A stretch of DNA of 64,000 bases. Origin: Lactobacillus kitasatonis DSM 16761 = JCM 1039 (GTDB lineage Bacteria; Bacillota; Bacilli; Lactobacillales; Lactobacillaceae). The position numbers and the translations under genes are program-made. Each line of letters starts with the position of its first letter. Position 1 is the first letter of the stretch. Below the pieces are notes generated by a model. That model was not told the DNA's origin, made no database searches, and saw nothing but the letters and a program-made list of their open reading frames with translations. This document shows, piece by piece, positions 45,227 through 54,490 of the stretch. The DNA is taken from the NCBI RefSeq assembly GCF_000615285.1, contig NZ_BALU01000005.1, positions 1 through 64,000 of the forward strand, in the 5' to 3' direction.

Positions 45227-47029
45227 ATGAAAAAGAAGGTTTTAAGTTTACTAGCTTTTCTCGGTCTAATAAGTTACTTTGCTGTTTTTACACAAGAGGC
45301 TAAAGCAGACGTTGACTATGACATCACAAATATGGACGTCACAGCGAAAGTCAATCGTGATGGTTCTTTAACGATGCACCGCAGAATCGATTATGACTTT
45401 GATAGCGATGCTCATGGGTTTTTTTACAAACAAAATTTAGCTAAAAAACAGAATTTGACTAGGGTTAAAGTCAAGGTTGATGGACAGAATGTTGTGCAAT
45501 CTAATAGTGGTAAAAATAATACTTATCAATTAACAAGAAATGGTAAGTCATATCGCTTTAAGGTTTTTCATCGCATTGATGAGGATGACAATGTTAAAGT
45601 TGAATATTCCTACAGAATTTTGAACGCTATTACCAATTATAAAGATACGGCAGAGCTTAATTTCAAGATTATCGGTAATGGTTGGGATACTGATATTGAC
45701 CATGCCAAAGCTACAGTAATGTTCCCAGGCAAAGTAAAAGATCTTAAAGCATGGGCACATGGACCTTTAAGCGGTCAGACGCAGGTTTTGCCTAACCAAG
45801 GGAAGATTATTATGACCGTCGATAATCTGCCTGGTGATAGCGGAGTAGAAGTGCACTCAATTTTTCCTACATCTGTGACCTCTGCCAATATGAATTTTGT
45901 TAATCAAAACAAAAAGAAGGCTATTGAAAAGCAAGAAGCTGATTTAGCAGTTGAAGCAAACAGAAGAAGACAAAGAAATAATTATATTAATTGGGGGTTG
46001 CTTGCATTAGCAGCTATCAGTAGTTTAGGTGTGATTGTTACTGGCTTCTTTAGTAAAAAAGTGGGTTACTGGCCACGTAAATGGCGTGATTTGGCCCATA
46101 ATTATGAAATTCCAGATGTTGGTCCAGTGGCAGCTCAGATTTTGGATAAAGCTGATGAGCCTGATACCAAGGCATTTACTGCTTATTTGATGCGGCTTGC
46201 TGGTAAGCACAAGATCAAAATTGAAGATTATCAAGCAGGGATGCGCAAAAAGACAAATTACCGTATTTCTTTGGTTGACGATAGTATATTGCAGGATGAT
46301 TTGCTTAACTTTTTATTTAAAAAAGTGGGTGATGGTGAGTCCTTTACTACCAAAGATTTAAGAAAATATACTTCACGCAAATTGGGCAAGAAGTATGAAA
46401 AATGGCGTGATCGTCAGTTTGCATTAGTTGAAGATGCTGGCTATATTGATGCTAAAGTTGAAAATCAAAAAAGCAGTCGTCGCACCTTCATGGTTGTTGG
46501 AATCGTTATAAGTATTGTTCTGTGGGGCATTGCCTTATTCAGATTCGACGATGTGATTTCGGCTGGTAGCTTTATTTTGGCAGGTGCTATTTTACTTGTT
46601 CTTGAATTTGTTGCTTTCTTTGTAAGTAGCAAGCGAATGAGCATTTATAGTGAAAAAGGTGCCTTAGAAACCGACAAAGTACGCGGCTTTGAAAAAATGT
46701 TGGACGATATCGGCAACTTTAAGATGAGGGATGTTGGTGACCTAATTTTATGGGAAGATATCATGCCCTATGCCGTAGCCTTTGGCTTATCCAAGAAGGT
46801 TTTGAAAGAGCTGAAGATTGAATTTAGCGATGCCGAACTTGCAAGCACACCATTTATTGCTTATGGGCCTTTTTATAGCATTGGTAGCGATAGTTTTGAA
46901 AGAAGTTTCGAGCATAGTTTCACCAGCGGCGTTTCTGCTGGCTCTTCATCAATCTCTGGTGGAAGTGGTGGCTTTTCAGGCGGCTCATCCGGCGGCTTTG
47001 GTGGCGGAAGCGGCGGTGGAGCCTTTTAA
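45227..47029 (+). CDS. DUF2207 membrane protein with glycine-rich tail
   Basis: 600 residues with the DUF2207 layout: signal peptide (to about residue 27, QEAKAD), an extracellular beta-domain with MHRRIDYDFDSDAHGFFYKQ, a membrane helix near 255-275, a cytoplasmic part (VAAQILDKADEPDTKAFTAY), two more helices near 425-470 and a C-terminal tail of Gly/Ser/Phe repeats from about 565 to the end. The glycine-rich tail is common in the family; function unknown. It stands between the lipoprotein hydrolase and the kinase gene with short gaps, suggesting an operon. Confidence 0.82.
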   Translation: MKKKVLSLLAFLGLISYFAVFTQEAKADVDYDITNMDVTAKVNRDGSLTMHRRIDYDFDSDAHGFFYKQNLAKKQNLTRVKVKVDGQNVVQSNSGKNNTYQLTRNGKSYRFKVFHRIDEDDNVKVEYSYRILNAITNYKDTAELNFKIIGNGWDTDIDHAKATVMFPGKVKDLKAWAHGPLSGQTQVLPNQGKIIMTVDNLPGDSGVEVHSIFPTSVTSANMNFVNQNKKKAIEKQEADLAVEANRRRQRNNYINWGLLALAAISSLGVIVTGFFSKKVGYWPRKWRDLAHNYEIPDVGPVAAQILDKADEPDTKAFTAYLMRLAGKHKIKIEDYQAGMRKKTNYRISLVDDSILQDDLLNFLFKKVGDGESFTTKDLRKYTSRKLGKKYEKWRDRQFALVEDAGYIDAKVENQKSSRRTFMVVGIVISIVLWGIALFRFDDVISAGSFILAGAILLVLEFVAFFVSSKRMSIYSEKGALETDKVRGFEKMLDDIGNFKMRDVGDLILWEDIMPYAVAFGLSKKVLKELKIEFSDAELASTPFIAYGPFYSIGSDSFERSFEHSFTSGVSAGSSSISGGSGGFSGGSSGGFGGGSGGGAF

Positions 47030-47040
47030 GGAAAAATAAA

Positions 47041-47820
47041 ATGAAGAAAACACTAATCAACCAAATCCCAGAAGAAATTCCATCAAATATTCAACGCTTT
47101 ATTTCAGATGCAAAAATTTATGATAGTTCTTCATCACCAAGTGCAAGAGTGTATTTCATTGATAAAGAAAATGGCTTTTATTTGAAGAGCTCTAAACTAG
47201 GAAAGCTTGAAAAAGAAGCTGAGATGACTGAATATTTTTATTCAAAAGGCTTGGGTGCAGAAGTACTAGATTATGTTTCTAGTGATCGTGATTGGCTTTT
47301 AACTGCGGCTGTTAATGGAGAAGATTGCGTATATCCAGAGTACCTTAGAAATCCTGAGCGTTTATGTGACACAATCGCCTGCGAGTTAAGAAAGTTGCAT
47401 GAAACGGATTATACTGACTGTCCAGTAATGGATAGAACAGCAGAATATTTTGCAAGAGCTGAAAAGAATTACCGTACAGGACATTATGATAATTCCTTCC
47501 CTAGTTTTGGCTATAGTTCAGCTAAAGAAGCTCATGCTGCTTTAGTTGCGGGAAAGGATGCTTTACAAGATAAAGTCTTACTTCACGGCGATTATTGCTT
47601 GCCAAACATTATTCTAAAAGATTGGAAACTCTCAGGTTTTATTGATGTTGGCGCTGGCGGTGTCGGTGATCGACACATCGATCTTTTTTGGGGTGCTTGG
47701 ACGCTTAATTTTAATTTGAAAACTGATAAGTATCGTAATCGCTTCTTTGATGCGTATGGCAGGGATAAAGTAGATGAATCAAAGCTTGAAATTCTGGCTG
47801 CGGCCGAAGTTTTTGGTTAG
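47041..47820 (+). CDS. APH(3')-like aminoglycoside phosphotransferase family kinase
   Basis: The 259 residues have the choline/aminoglycoside-kinase fold. The catalytic loop is LLHGDYCLPN (about 180-189) and the metal site IDVGAGGVGDRHIDLFW (about 201-217), exactly the HGDxxxxN and ID.G..G..DR..DL motifs of APH(3'); LKSSKLGKLEKEAE carries the likely ATP-binding lysine. Length (about 260) and C-terminus also fit APH(3'). Whether it modifies aminoglycosides or a cell metabolite is unknown. It follows DUF2207 after 11 bp. Confidence 0.78.
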   Translation: MKKTLINQIPEEIPSNIQRFISDAKIYDSSSSPSARVYFIDKENGFYLKSSKLGKLEKEAEMTEYFYSKGLGAEVLDYVSSDRDWLLTAAVNGEDCVYPEYLRNPERLCDTIACELRKLHETDYTDCPVMDRTAEYFARAEKNYRTGHYDNSFPSFGYSSAKEAHAALVAGKDALQDKVLLHGDYCLPNIILKDWKLSGFIDVGAGGVGDRHIDLFWGAWTLNFNLKTDKYRNRFFDAYGRDKVDESKLEILAAAEVFG

Positions 47821-47869
47821 TTTTCTGCTATAATTGAAGAAAATTCATAAAGATAGGGAGTTGAATATC

Positions 47870-48049
47870 ATGCCATTTGTACATATTGAATTAATTAAAG
47901 GTCGTTCAGACGAACAACTTACTAATTTGATGAAGGATGTTACTGAAGCAGTTCACAAGAATACTGGTGCTCCTAAGGAACACATCCACGTTATCATCAA
48001 TGAATTGGGCAAGCATTCATACGGTCAAGGCGGCGAATGGAGAGCCTAA
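47870..48049 (+). CDS. 4-oxalocrotonate tautomerase-family protein
   Basis: A 59-residue tautomerase: after Met removal the N-terminal proline ([12 protein letters not shown]) is the catalytic base, and [16 protein letters not shown] fits the family C-terminus. The frame is open from 47834, but ATG 47870 has AGGGAG at the right distance and gives the required Pro1. TATAAT at 47829-47834 may be its -10 box. The natural substrate is unknown. Confidence 0.87.
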   Translation: MPFVHIELIKGRSDEQLTNLMKDVTEAVHKNTGAPKEHIHVIINELGKHSYGQGGEWRA

Positions 48050-48053
48050 ACAA

Positions 48054-48083
48054 AAAAGAGATCTTCTGTGGAAGATCTCTTTT
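48054..48083. terminator. Terminator after the tautomerase gene
   Basis: AAAAGAGATCTTC and GAAGATCTCTTTT pair around TGTG; symmetrical, usable in both directions. Confidence 0.85.
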
Positions 48084-48101
48084 AATTTGCTTGTTTTTTT
48101 G

Positions 48102-48911
48102 TTAGCTTACTTTAACAATCCAACCATATTTGTCTTCTAGATCGCCAAATTGAATGCCTGTTAAAGTAACATACAACTTTTGTGTAATTGGTCCTGCATC
48201 TTTTCCATTTCCGAAGACATGCTTTTTACCTTTATAAGTAAGTGAACCAACAGGGTATTTATGTTCTTTAGGATCAAGGTAAAGGGCATCGGCGAAACCA
48301 TTCTTCTTTGTAATCAAAGATGGTAATAAGCTGCTGGCGTAGTTACCAGCAGTTTTTGCTTGACCAGTACCAACTGGAGCAGCACGGTCGTAATCGCTGA
48401 CTTCATATGGCATTGGCTTAAGGCCCTTAATATAAGCACCTACTGGTGTAGCATAAATTCTAAATTGATAAGTTTCAGAAGGTGAAACGCCGACAATTGG
48501 CTGGGTTTCGATCATAAATGAACGAAGGTAAAGCGTACCACTTGAACCATAAGGAGGAACAAAATCTTGGTTGGCTAAAACGACTTCTTTAACGGCCTTA
48601 ATAAATTCATCTTCTGGATAAGGCTCCATCAATAGACGTTTTGCGGAATTAGCCATTCTTTTGGCATTTTGGTCAGGTCTAAATAAATTAATGCCACCAT
48701 CTTTTCGACGGTAAGCCTTTAAACCTTCAAAAATTTCCTGACCATAGTGCAATTCTTCGGCTGCTTCATTAAAAGTAATGGTAGAATCTTGGGTTAAATG
48801 ACCGCCTTGCCATTAGCCATTTTTAAATTCGTCTATCCAGCGATAGGGTAAGTCATGATATTTGAAGCCAAGCTGATTCCAGTCCAAGTCTTCAGGGCGA
48901 GTTTTAGTCAT
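48102..48911 (-). pseudogene. ilvE: Branched-chain amino acid aminotransferase, decayed
   Basis: Would transfer the amino group of Leu/Ile/Val with PLP. The reading frame from GGAGG and ATG 48911 (MTKTRPEDLDWNQLGFKYHD) meets TAA at 48813-48815 after FKNG, then continues WQGG, HYGQEIFEGLKAYRRKDGG, SSGTLYLRSFMIETQP and GQAKTAGNYASSLLPS. Near 48253 DPKEHKY is joined directly to PVGSLTYKGKKHVFG; some 95 residues of the usual protein (family about 340) are missing, including the cofactor-binding GTAA region. A nonsense codon plus a large deletion mean genuine loss. Confidence 0.9.
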
Positions 48912-49062
48912 AAAATAACCTCCTTATATTTTTTAACACTTTTCGATTAAATTATAGTTAAATTAAGCTTAAAATAAAACTGAAAACTTGACGTTTTATT
49001 TTTATTATTAAAAGTAAGCAATATAATAGACAAGATGAAAATTTTTAAAAAGTGGTGAAACT

Positions 49063-50436
49063 ATGTACGATTATCGAAATAATATCAAAATAATTTTAAA
49101 TAAAACCGATGCAGATGATAAAAGCTTAGAAAATAGTCTAAATGCAATTAAAGCAATTCTTGCCATGGCAGAAGGTGGCACAGCTGAAAAAGCTGCACCT
49201 AAAAAAGAGGCGCCAAAACCTAAAAAGAAGATGGCTAATACCCAATCAATTGCGCAAAGAAATGCGGACTTAAAGCAATTTAAACAATTATTGATGGGGC
49301 TTACTGAATTAATTGAGACTCCAGGTGATGAATCAGCTAAGAAGAAGTCACTTGAAGCATTGCACAAGATTACTTTTGTACCAGGTGTAGGTAAACGTTA
49401 CGGCAATGTGCTTGGCAAGCTTGATCAGGCAATTCAAAAGTCTAAAACTACGACGGATGCCGTTAATAAGAAGATCTTTGAGGATGCATTAAAACCTAAG
49501 GAAGAACCTAAACGTGATTATCGTAAGGGCAAACGCTACACAGTTATTCGGACTCTTTCAGGCTGTAATTTGATTAATGATAATGGTCAAATTGTTTTCC
49601 GAATCAAGGAATCACAAATTCATTCATTGAATTTAAAGAGTGGAGACATTGTTGAAGCCTTAGAAGAAAAAGATAATCCAAACTATGAAGTAGAAGTTCT
49701 TCGTGTTGTAGGTTATCGCAAGTTGCGGACACGTGATTATGATCCGATTGAAGAATTTCGTTATGCAGTAGTCCAAGGTCGTGCAGGCCAATTAGCTATT
49801 ACTCGTAATATTAGGGGTGAAAAGCTGCGTATTCGCGGCAAAGCTGTAACTATTCCAGTTGATTCTAGTTATTACCAAGGTGAAAACATTCATCTAGAAG
49901 ATGGCTCAATTGTAGATCTTGCTTGGTATACGGGGGATATCAGACTTAAGAAGAATCCGAGTGATGCGGTACAAATTCGCTGGATTTATCAAGTAGATCC
50001 ACCTAAAAAGCCTGATTTATCTTACAAGAAGAAAGATAAGTCTAAGAAGGATAACTCAGAAGAATTTACTAAGTTGGATATGAATTTGCACTATCAAAGA
50101 GTTGGTATTGCGATTGGTGATAATCAAAATGAAGGCATTCTTGAAGGAATCGTTACTAGATATAACGGTATTCCTATTCCAATCGATGCCTTTGAAGGTA
50201 AAAAGAAGATCATGGAGCGACAAATCAAAGATTTGGATATCGTAGTCTTGATGACCGCGTATGCTGCTCATGACGCAACTTGGAATATTCAAGAATTTGC
50301 TTCAAAATATGGCGTAAAATTTGCTGTTTCTTCATCCAAAGGCTACCGCTCATTTGAACGTGCACTATATCGTGCAGAAAATGGCTTGCCAGCATATGAA
50401 GGTACGCAAGCAATTGAATATAAAGAAGTTAAGTAA
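49063..50436 (+). CDS. DUF2325 domain protein
   Basis: 457 residues. The C-terminus (about 360-450) is a DUF2325 domain: VVLMTAYAAHDATWNIQEFA followed by GVKFAVSSSKGYRSFERALY. The N-terminus has a Lys/Ala/Pro linker and a short PGVGKRYGNVLGKLDQ segment that resembles a helix-hairpin-helix; the middle is beta-rich. DUF2325 proteins are of unknown function, often suggested to be nucleic-acid or dinucleotide linked. TATAAT at 49022 is a possible -10 box. Monocistronic. Confidence 0.75.
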   Translation: MYDYRNNIKIILNKTDADDKSLENSLNAIKAILAMAEGGTAEKAAPKKEAPKPKKKMANTQSIAQRNADLKQFKQLLMGLTELIETPGDESAKKKSLEALHKITFVPGVGKRYGNVLGKLDQAIQKSKTTTDAVNKKIFEDALKPKEEPKRDYRKGKRYTVIRTLSGCNLINDNGQIVFRIKESQIHSLNLKSGDIVEALEEKDNPNYEVEVLRVVGYRKLRTRDYDPIEEFRYAVVQGRAGQLAITRNIRGEKLRIRGKAVTIPVDSSYYQGENIHLEDGSIVDLAWYTGDIRLKKNPSDAVQIRWIYQVDPPKKPDLSYKKKDKSKKDNSEEFTKLDMNLHYQRVGIAIGDNQNEGILEGIVTRYNGIPIPIDAFEGKKKIMERQIKDLDIVVLMTAYAAHDATWNIQEFASKYGVKFAVSSSKGYRSFERALYRAENGLPAYEGTQAIEYKEVK

Positions 50437-50458
50437 GTATTAATATTGTTTTAGTCGG

Positions 50459-50487
50459 TTGAGACCATAAATCCATTCAGGTAGAAT
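50459..50487 (+). promoter_or_regulatory. Promoter of the YitT gene
   Basis: TTGAGA (50459-50464) and TAGAAT (50482-50487), spacer 17 bp. Confidence 0.55.
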
Positions 50488-50527
50488 GAAGCTAATAACT
50501 ACTAACTAAAAGAAAGGACGCTTATAG

Positions 50528-51364
50528 ATGCGAAACATTAAACAACGTTCCTGGACAAAGGTTCTAGTATTTTTAGCAGCACTTGAAATTATGGCTATAG
50601 CGATTAACTTCTTTTATGGACCATTTAATATTGCAGGTGGTGGCTCAACCGGTATTTCAATTTTAATTGAAGCGGTATGGGGTATTGACCGTTCAATATC
50701 TGTTTTTGTAATAAATACAGCGATGCTGATTTTAGCCGCAATCTTTTTAGGTAAAAAAGTTACCAAAAATATTTTAGCTGGTAGCTTGCTTTTGCCAATT
50801 TTAATGGAAATTACTCCTAGCTTCAAAATCACTGATGACAAATTAATGGCAGTGATGCTGGGTGGAGCTTTAATGGGTTTCGGTATTTCACTTCTTTACC
50901 GAATCGATGCTTCAAGCGGTGGTACAACAATTCCACCGATGATTTTAAAGAAGTATTTTTACTTAAGTCCAACAATCACTCTTACAATCATTGATACGAT
51001 TGTGATTGTTGCCAACATTTTTGTCGATGGTATGGATGCTTTTCTTTTAGCAATCGTATCGCAAGTAGTTGCGACTATTACGATGCATTATACAGAGACA
51101 GGTCCTGATAAAAAATATCAAATACGTGTTATGTCGAATAAATATCTAGGTCAGATTCAAGATATGTTAAAAGATGAGTATCAAGGTTTAACTATTTACA
51201 ATGTTACTGGCGGCTACAGTAATGAGGAAAGAAAGCAACTATTAACTATTGTGGATCCGCGTGAATATGGTCCATTGATTTCTAAAATTCATAAGATTGA
51301 TAAGGATGCTTTTATCATTACTGAGAATGTGGCAAAAGTTCATGGCGGTCGCTGGGGAATTTAA
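50528..51364 (+). CDS. YitT-family membrane protein (DUF161-DUF2179)
   Basis: 278 residues with five or six helices (about 11-32, 53-75, 80-98, 107-126, 148-190) containing the duplicated DUF161 motifs GPFNIAGGGSTGISIL and LYRIDASSGGTTIPPMIL, followed by a soluble DUF2179 domain (QIRVMSNKYLGQIQDML, VTGGYSNEERKQLLTIV). Membrane family of unknown transport role. GAAAGGA precedes ATG 50528. Single gene before the L21 leader. Confidence 0.85.
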   Translation: MRNIKQRSWTKVLVFLAALEIMAIAINFFYGPFNIAGGGSTGISILIEAVWGIDRSISVFVINTAMLILAAIFLGKKVTKNILAGSLLLPILMEITPSFKITDDKLMAVMLGGALMGFGISLLYRIDASSGGTTIPPMILKKYFYLSPTITLTIIDTIVIVANIFVDGMDAFLLAIVSQVVATITMHYTETGPDKKYQIRVMSNKYLGQIQDMLKDEYQGLTIYNVTGGYSNEERKQLLTIVDPREYGPLISKIHKIDKDAFIITENVAKVHGGRWGI

Positions 51365-51377
51365 TTTATTCAAATTA

Positions 51378-51406
51378 TTGATATCCACTAAAAACCGTTG
51401 TATTAT
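51378..51406 (+). promoter_or_regulatory. Promoter of rplU-rpmA
   Basis: TTGATA (51378-51383) and TATTAT (51401-51406), spacer 17 bp. Confidence 0.65.
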
Positions 51407-51526
51407 ATAAGAGTTGTATTTGTGGGTACCTCCACATCTGCAACCGCACGGCTTGAGGTTAGAAGTCTTCTTGAGTAAGAAGCACCCCAGTTCGGCGAGT
51501 CTAAGTATTTTTTCGGAGGTGTACAA
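51407..51526 (+). ncRNA. L21 ribosomal protein leader
   Basis: The 120-nt leader has paired elements GGGTACCTCCAC and CCGCACGGCTTGAGG, then CACCCCAGTTCGGCGAGTC, ending in the GGAGGTG ribosome binding site of rplU. Sequence and position fit the Firmicute L21 autoregulatory leader; there is no evident terminator, so control is probably translational. Confidence 0.7.
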
Positions 51527-51838
51527 ATGTACGCAATTATTAAGACCGGTGGTAAGCAATACAAAGTTGCAGAAGGCGACAGCGTATTTGTAGAAAAGCT
51601 TGATGCTAAAGAAGGTAGCGAAGTAACTTTTGACGAAGTTATCCTTGTAGCTAATGGTGACGACGTTAAGGTTGGTACTCCATTAGTAGATGGTGCTAAG
51701 GTAACTGCTAAAGTTGAAAAGCAAGGTAAGGAAAAGAAAGTTGTAACTTTCAAGTACAAGCCTAAGAAGCACTCACACAGCAAGTATGGTCACCGTCAAC
51801 CTTACACTAAGGTTACAGTTGAAAAGATTGAAGCTTAA
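51527..51838 (+). CDS. rplU: 50S ribosomal protein L21
   Basis: 103 residues, [20 protein letters not shown] to the C-terminal [20 protein letters not shown], typical of bacterial L21, a large-subunit protein bound to 23S rRNA. GGAGGTG precedes the ATG. Only 14 bp separate it from rpmA; the protease gene prp usually found between them in Firmicutes is absent. Confidence 0.97.
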   Translation: MYAIIKTGGKQYKVAEGDSVFVEKLDAKEGSEVTFDEVILVANGDDVKVGTPLVDGAKVTAKVEKQGKEKKVVTFKYKPKKHSHSKYGHRQPYTKVTVEKIEA

Positions 51839-51852
51839 TTTTCAGAGGTGAA

Positions 51853-52149
51853 ATGATTATGAATATTTTAGGTATGAAATTATTTGCCCACCACAAGGGT
51901 GGCGGTTCTACTGCCAACGGTCGTAACTCAGCTGGTCGTCGTTTAGGCGCTAAGGCTGGTGACGGTCAATCAATCCACGCAGGTTCAATTATTTACCGTC
52001 AACGTGGTACTAAGATTCACCCAGGCAAGAACGTAGGTCAAGGTGGAGACGACACTTTATTTGCACTTGTTAACGGCGTTGTTAAGTTTGAACGTCTTGG
52101 CAAGTTCAAGAAGCAAGTTTCTGTATACCCAGCTGAAGAAGCTAAGTAA
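51853..52149 (+). CDS. rpmA: 50S ribosomal protein L27
   Basis: 98 residues with the L27 core [20 protein letters not shown] and [20 protein letters not shown]. In Firmicutes L27 carries an N-terminal extension removed by the protease Prp; here the extension reads [12 protein letters not shown], with the last FA-H matching the cleavage point but the preceding consensus LNLQ replaced by LGMKL. AGAGGTGA stands before ATG 51853. Terminator follows. Confidence 0.95.
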   Translation: MIMNILGMKLFAHHKGGGSTANGRNSAGRRLGAKAGDGQSIHAGSIIYRQRGTKIHPGKNVGQGGDDTLFALVNGVVKFERLGKFKKQVSVYPAEEAK

Positions 52150-52166
52150 TTCAGGATATAATTAAG

Positions 52167-52200
52167 AAAGACGAATGGTAATTTGCCATTCGTCTTTTTT
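52167..52200 (+). terminator. Terminator of rplU-rpmA
   Basis: AAGACGAATGG and CCATTCGTCTT around TAATTTG with six T. Confidence 0.85.
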
Positions 52201-52278
52201 GGTGCTCTTTTTCAAGTAATAAAACTTAAATTTTAGTATAATAGATTAAAATTATTTTAAGCAAAGAAGGTTCTGATT

Positions 52279-53388
52279 ATGGAAGAAAAGCAAGAATTAT
52301 TGTCATTGATTAATAACCGAATTAACCATGTCGCAGACTTAATTAAAGAGCACGATGCAGATGCGTTGATTATTTTTAATCAAGCAAATTATCGTTATCT
52401 AACTAACTTTACAGGTGAAGAAGCCCAACTTATTTTAACTGCTGATGGTGAACGTACCCTTTTATCAGATTCACGCTTTGCAGGACAAATTAAAGCCCAA
52501 GCTCCGGGTGAAATGGATGTCATTATGAAACACGCTAGTGACTATGAAGAACTCACTAAGTCCCTTAAAAAGCTCAATGTAAAAAAGGTTTTAGTTGAAG
52601 GCGAATTTGTTTCAGCTAGTGAATATGCTAAATTAAAAGAACTTAATCCTGATATTGATTTTGAAATGGTTGAAGAATTGGTTGAACGCGTCCGCAATGT
52701 TAAGGATGAATTAGAAATTGCAGCATTGCGCAAGGCAATTGACATTTCAATGGAAAGCTTTAAGGCAATTTTGCCAATGATTAAACCAGGGGTTAAAGAA
52801 CGTGCAGTTGGGGCAAAACTTGATTATTTATTCAAAATTAATGGCGGAGATGGCCCAGATTTTGATACAATTATAGCTTCTGGTGTTCGTTCAGCTTGGG
52901 CTCATGGTGTTGCCAGCGATAAAGAAATCGAAGAAGGCGACATGATCGTCATTGACTTTGGTAGTTTTTACCATGGTTATGCTGCCGATATTACGCGAAC
53001 AGTTGCATTAGGTGAAGTAGATCCTGAGATGCATAAGATTTATGACATTGTTCATGAAGCACAACGTCGTGGTATTGAAGCTGCCGTTATTGGCAATACT
53101 GGTCATGACGTTGATAAGGCGGCTCGTGATTACATTACTGAACAAGGCTATGGTGAGTACTTTGGCCATGGTATTGGTCACGGAATCGGCCTTGAAATTC
53201 ATGAACTTTGCCAACCAGCTTTGCCATTTAGAACAACTAAATTAGTCAACAATATGGTTCATACCGTTGAACCAGGTATTTACTTGCCTGATAAAGGCGG
53301 AGTTAGAATCGAAGATGATATTTTAGTCCACGATCAGACACCTGAAACGCTATCAACTTTGCCTAAGGATGAATTAATTTCTTTATAG
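52279..53388 (+). CDS. pepP: M24 Xaa-Pro aminopeptidase/dipeptidase
   Basis: 369 residues: a creatinase-like N-terminal domain (NYRYLTNFTGEEAQLILT) and a pita-bread catalytic domain. Metal ligands are visible: MIVIDFG (Asp), GYAADITRTV (Asp), FGHGIGHGIGLEIHE (His), VHTVEPGIYL (Glu) and GVRIEDD (Glu). It removes residues before proline, or splits X-Pro dipeptides. Placement directly before efp is the usual Firmicute order and favours the PepP type. AAGAAGG precedes the start. Confidence 0.9.
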   Translation: MEEKQELLSLINNRINHVADLIKEHDADALIIFNQANYRYLTNFTGEEAQLILTADGERTLLSDSRFAGQIKAQAPGEMDVIMKHASDYEELTKSLKKLNVKKVLVEGEFVSASEYAKLKELNPDIDFEMVEELVERVRNVKDELEIAALRKAIDISMESFKAILPMIKPGVKERAVGAKLDYLFKINGGDGPDFDTIIASGVRSAWAHGVASDKEIEEGDMIVIDFGSFYHGYAADITRTVALGEVDPEMHKIYDIVHEAQRRGIEAAVIGNTGHDVDKAARDYITEQGYGEYFGHGIGHGIGLEIHELCQPALPFRTTKLVNNMVHTVEPGIYLPDKGGVRIEDDILVHDQTPETLSTLPKDELISL

Positions 53389-53404
53389 TTGTAATTTTAA
53401 TAGG

Positions 53405-53433
53405 TTGAAGTTATAGCCAAAACCGTTTAAGAT
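53405..53433 (+). promoter_or_regulatory. Promoter of the efp gene cluster
   Basis: TTGAAG (53405-53410) and TAAGAT (53428-53433), spacer 17 bp. Confidence 0.55.
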
Positions 53434-53468
53434 TGGTAAGATATTAATGTAGAAATGAGGGACTTAAA

Positions 53469-54038
53469 ATGACAATGATTTCAGTAAACGAATTCAAGAA
53501 TGGCCTTACTATTCAATACAACAACGATTTATGGCGCATTGTTGAATTCCAACACGTAAAACCAGGTAAGGGTAGTGCCTTTGTACGTTCAAAGCTTAAG
53601 AGCTTGAGAACTGGTGCTGTCCAAGAATATACTTTCCGTTCAACTGCTAAGGTTGAAACTGCAGATATTCAAACCAAGTCAATGCAATACTTATACAACG
53701 ATGGTACAAGTTACGTATTTATGGATACTTCAACTTATGACCAATTGGCAATTCCAAACGAACAAATTGGTGATGAATCTAAGTACTTACTTGAAAACAT
53801 GGTTGTTAGTGTAATTATGCACGATGGTGAAACTTTAGGTATTCAATTGCCTAACACTGTTGATTTGAAGGTTGCTAAGACTGAACCTAACATCAAGGGT
53901 GATACTTCATCAGGTGGTGGTAAACCAGCTACTATGGAAACTGGATTGGTAGTTAACGTACCATTCTTCATTAACGAAGGCGATATTTTAACTATTAACA
54001 CTTCTGACGGTACATACGTATCACGTGCAAATAAGTAG
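53469..54038 (+). CDS. efp: Translation elongation factor P
   Basis: 189 residues with the three-beta-barrel EF-P structure; relieves ribosome stalling at polyproline. The tip loop is [13 protein letters not shown] (about 29-41) with Lys at the modified position; the C-terminal domain ends [11 protein letters not shown]. No lysine-modifying enzyme gene is nearby. GAGGG precedes ATG 53469. Followed by asp23-like and nusB genes. Confidence 0.96.
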   Translation: MTMISVNEFKNGLTIQYNNDLWRIVEFQHVKPGKGSAFVRSKLKSLRTGAVQEYTFRSTAKVETADIQTKSMQYLYNDGTSYVFMDTSTYDQLAIPNEQIGDESKYLLENMVVSVIMHDGETLGIQLPNTVDLKVAKTEPNIKGDTSSGGGKPATMETGLVVNVPFFINEGDILTINTSDGTYVSRANK

Positions 54039-54055
54039 TTTTTTGAGGTAGCGAA

Positions 54056-54490
54056 ATGGCAGATAGTTCAAAAATTCTCTTAAGTGGCGAAGAAAACAGC
54101 GAACAAATTAAAATTGATCCTAGCGTTTTAGAAGTTATTTTGGGTATTGCTGCTGAAAAAGTTGATGGCGTTGCAGGTATGCGCGGCAGTTTAAGATCAG
54201 GCCTTAACTGGGTTCTTGGTCGTGAAGATCACGGTAAGGGCGTTAATGTTAAAGTTGATGATGATAACAAGTTAGTTGCCGATGTTTATGTATATCTTGA
54301 AAGCGGCGTAAATGTTCCTAAGGTTGGAATGGAAATTCAAAAACAACTAAAGGCACAATTACTGCAAATGACTGACCTTGAACTAAAGTCAATTAATGTA
54401 CATGTTGTAGGTTTAGTTTTCCCAGAAGATGAAAAAGATACTGAGCAAACTACCTCAGAGCTGTTTCCGGAGGATGAAGTAGAGAAATAA
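54056..54490 (+). CDS. Asp23/Gls24 family protein (YqhY-like)
   Basis: 144 residues. The Asp23 domain runs from about 20 to 125: IDPSVLEVILGIAAEKVDGV, a central VKVDDDNKLVADVYVYLESG and VPKVGMEIQKQLKAQL, with an acidic tail. In Bacillus the equivalent yqhY lies before nusB and is linked to fatty-acid (acetyl-CoA carboxylase) control. Here it overlaps nusB by one base (TAATG). Probably cytoplasmic. Confidence 0.88.
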   Translation: MADSSKILLSGEENSEQIKIDPSVLEVILGIAAEKVDGVAGMRGSLRSGLNWVLGREDHGKGVNVKVDDDNKLVADVYVYLESGVNVPKVGMEIQKQLKAQLLQMTDLELKSINVHVVGLVFPEDEKDTEQTTSELFPEDEVEK

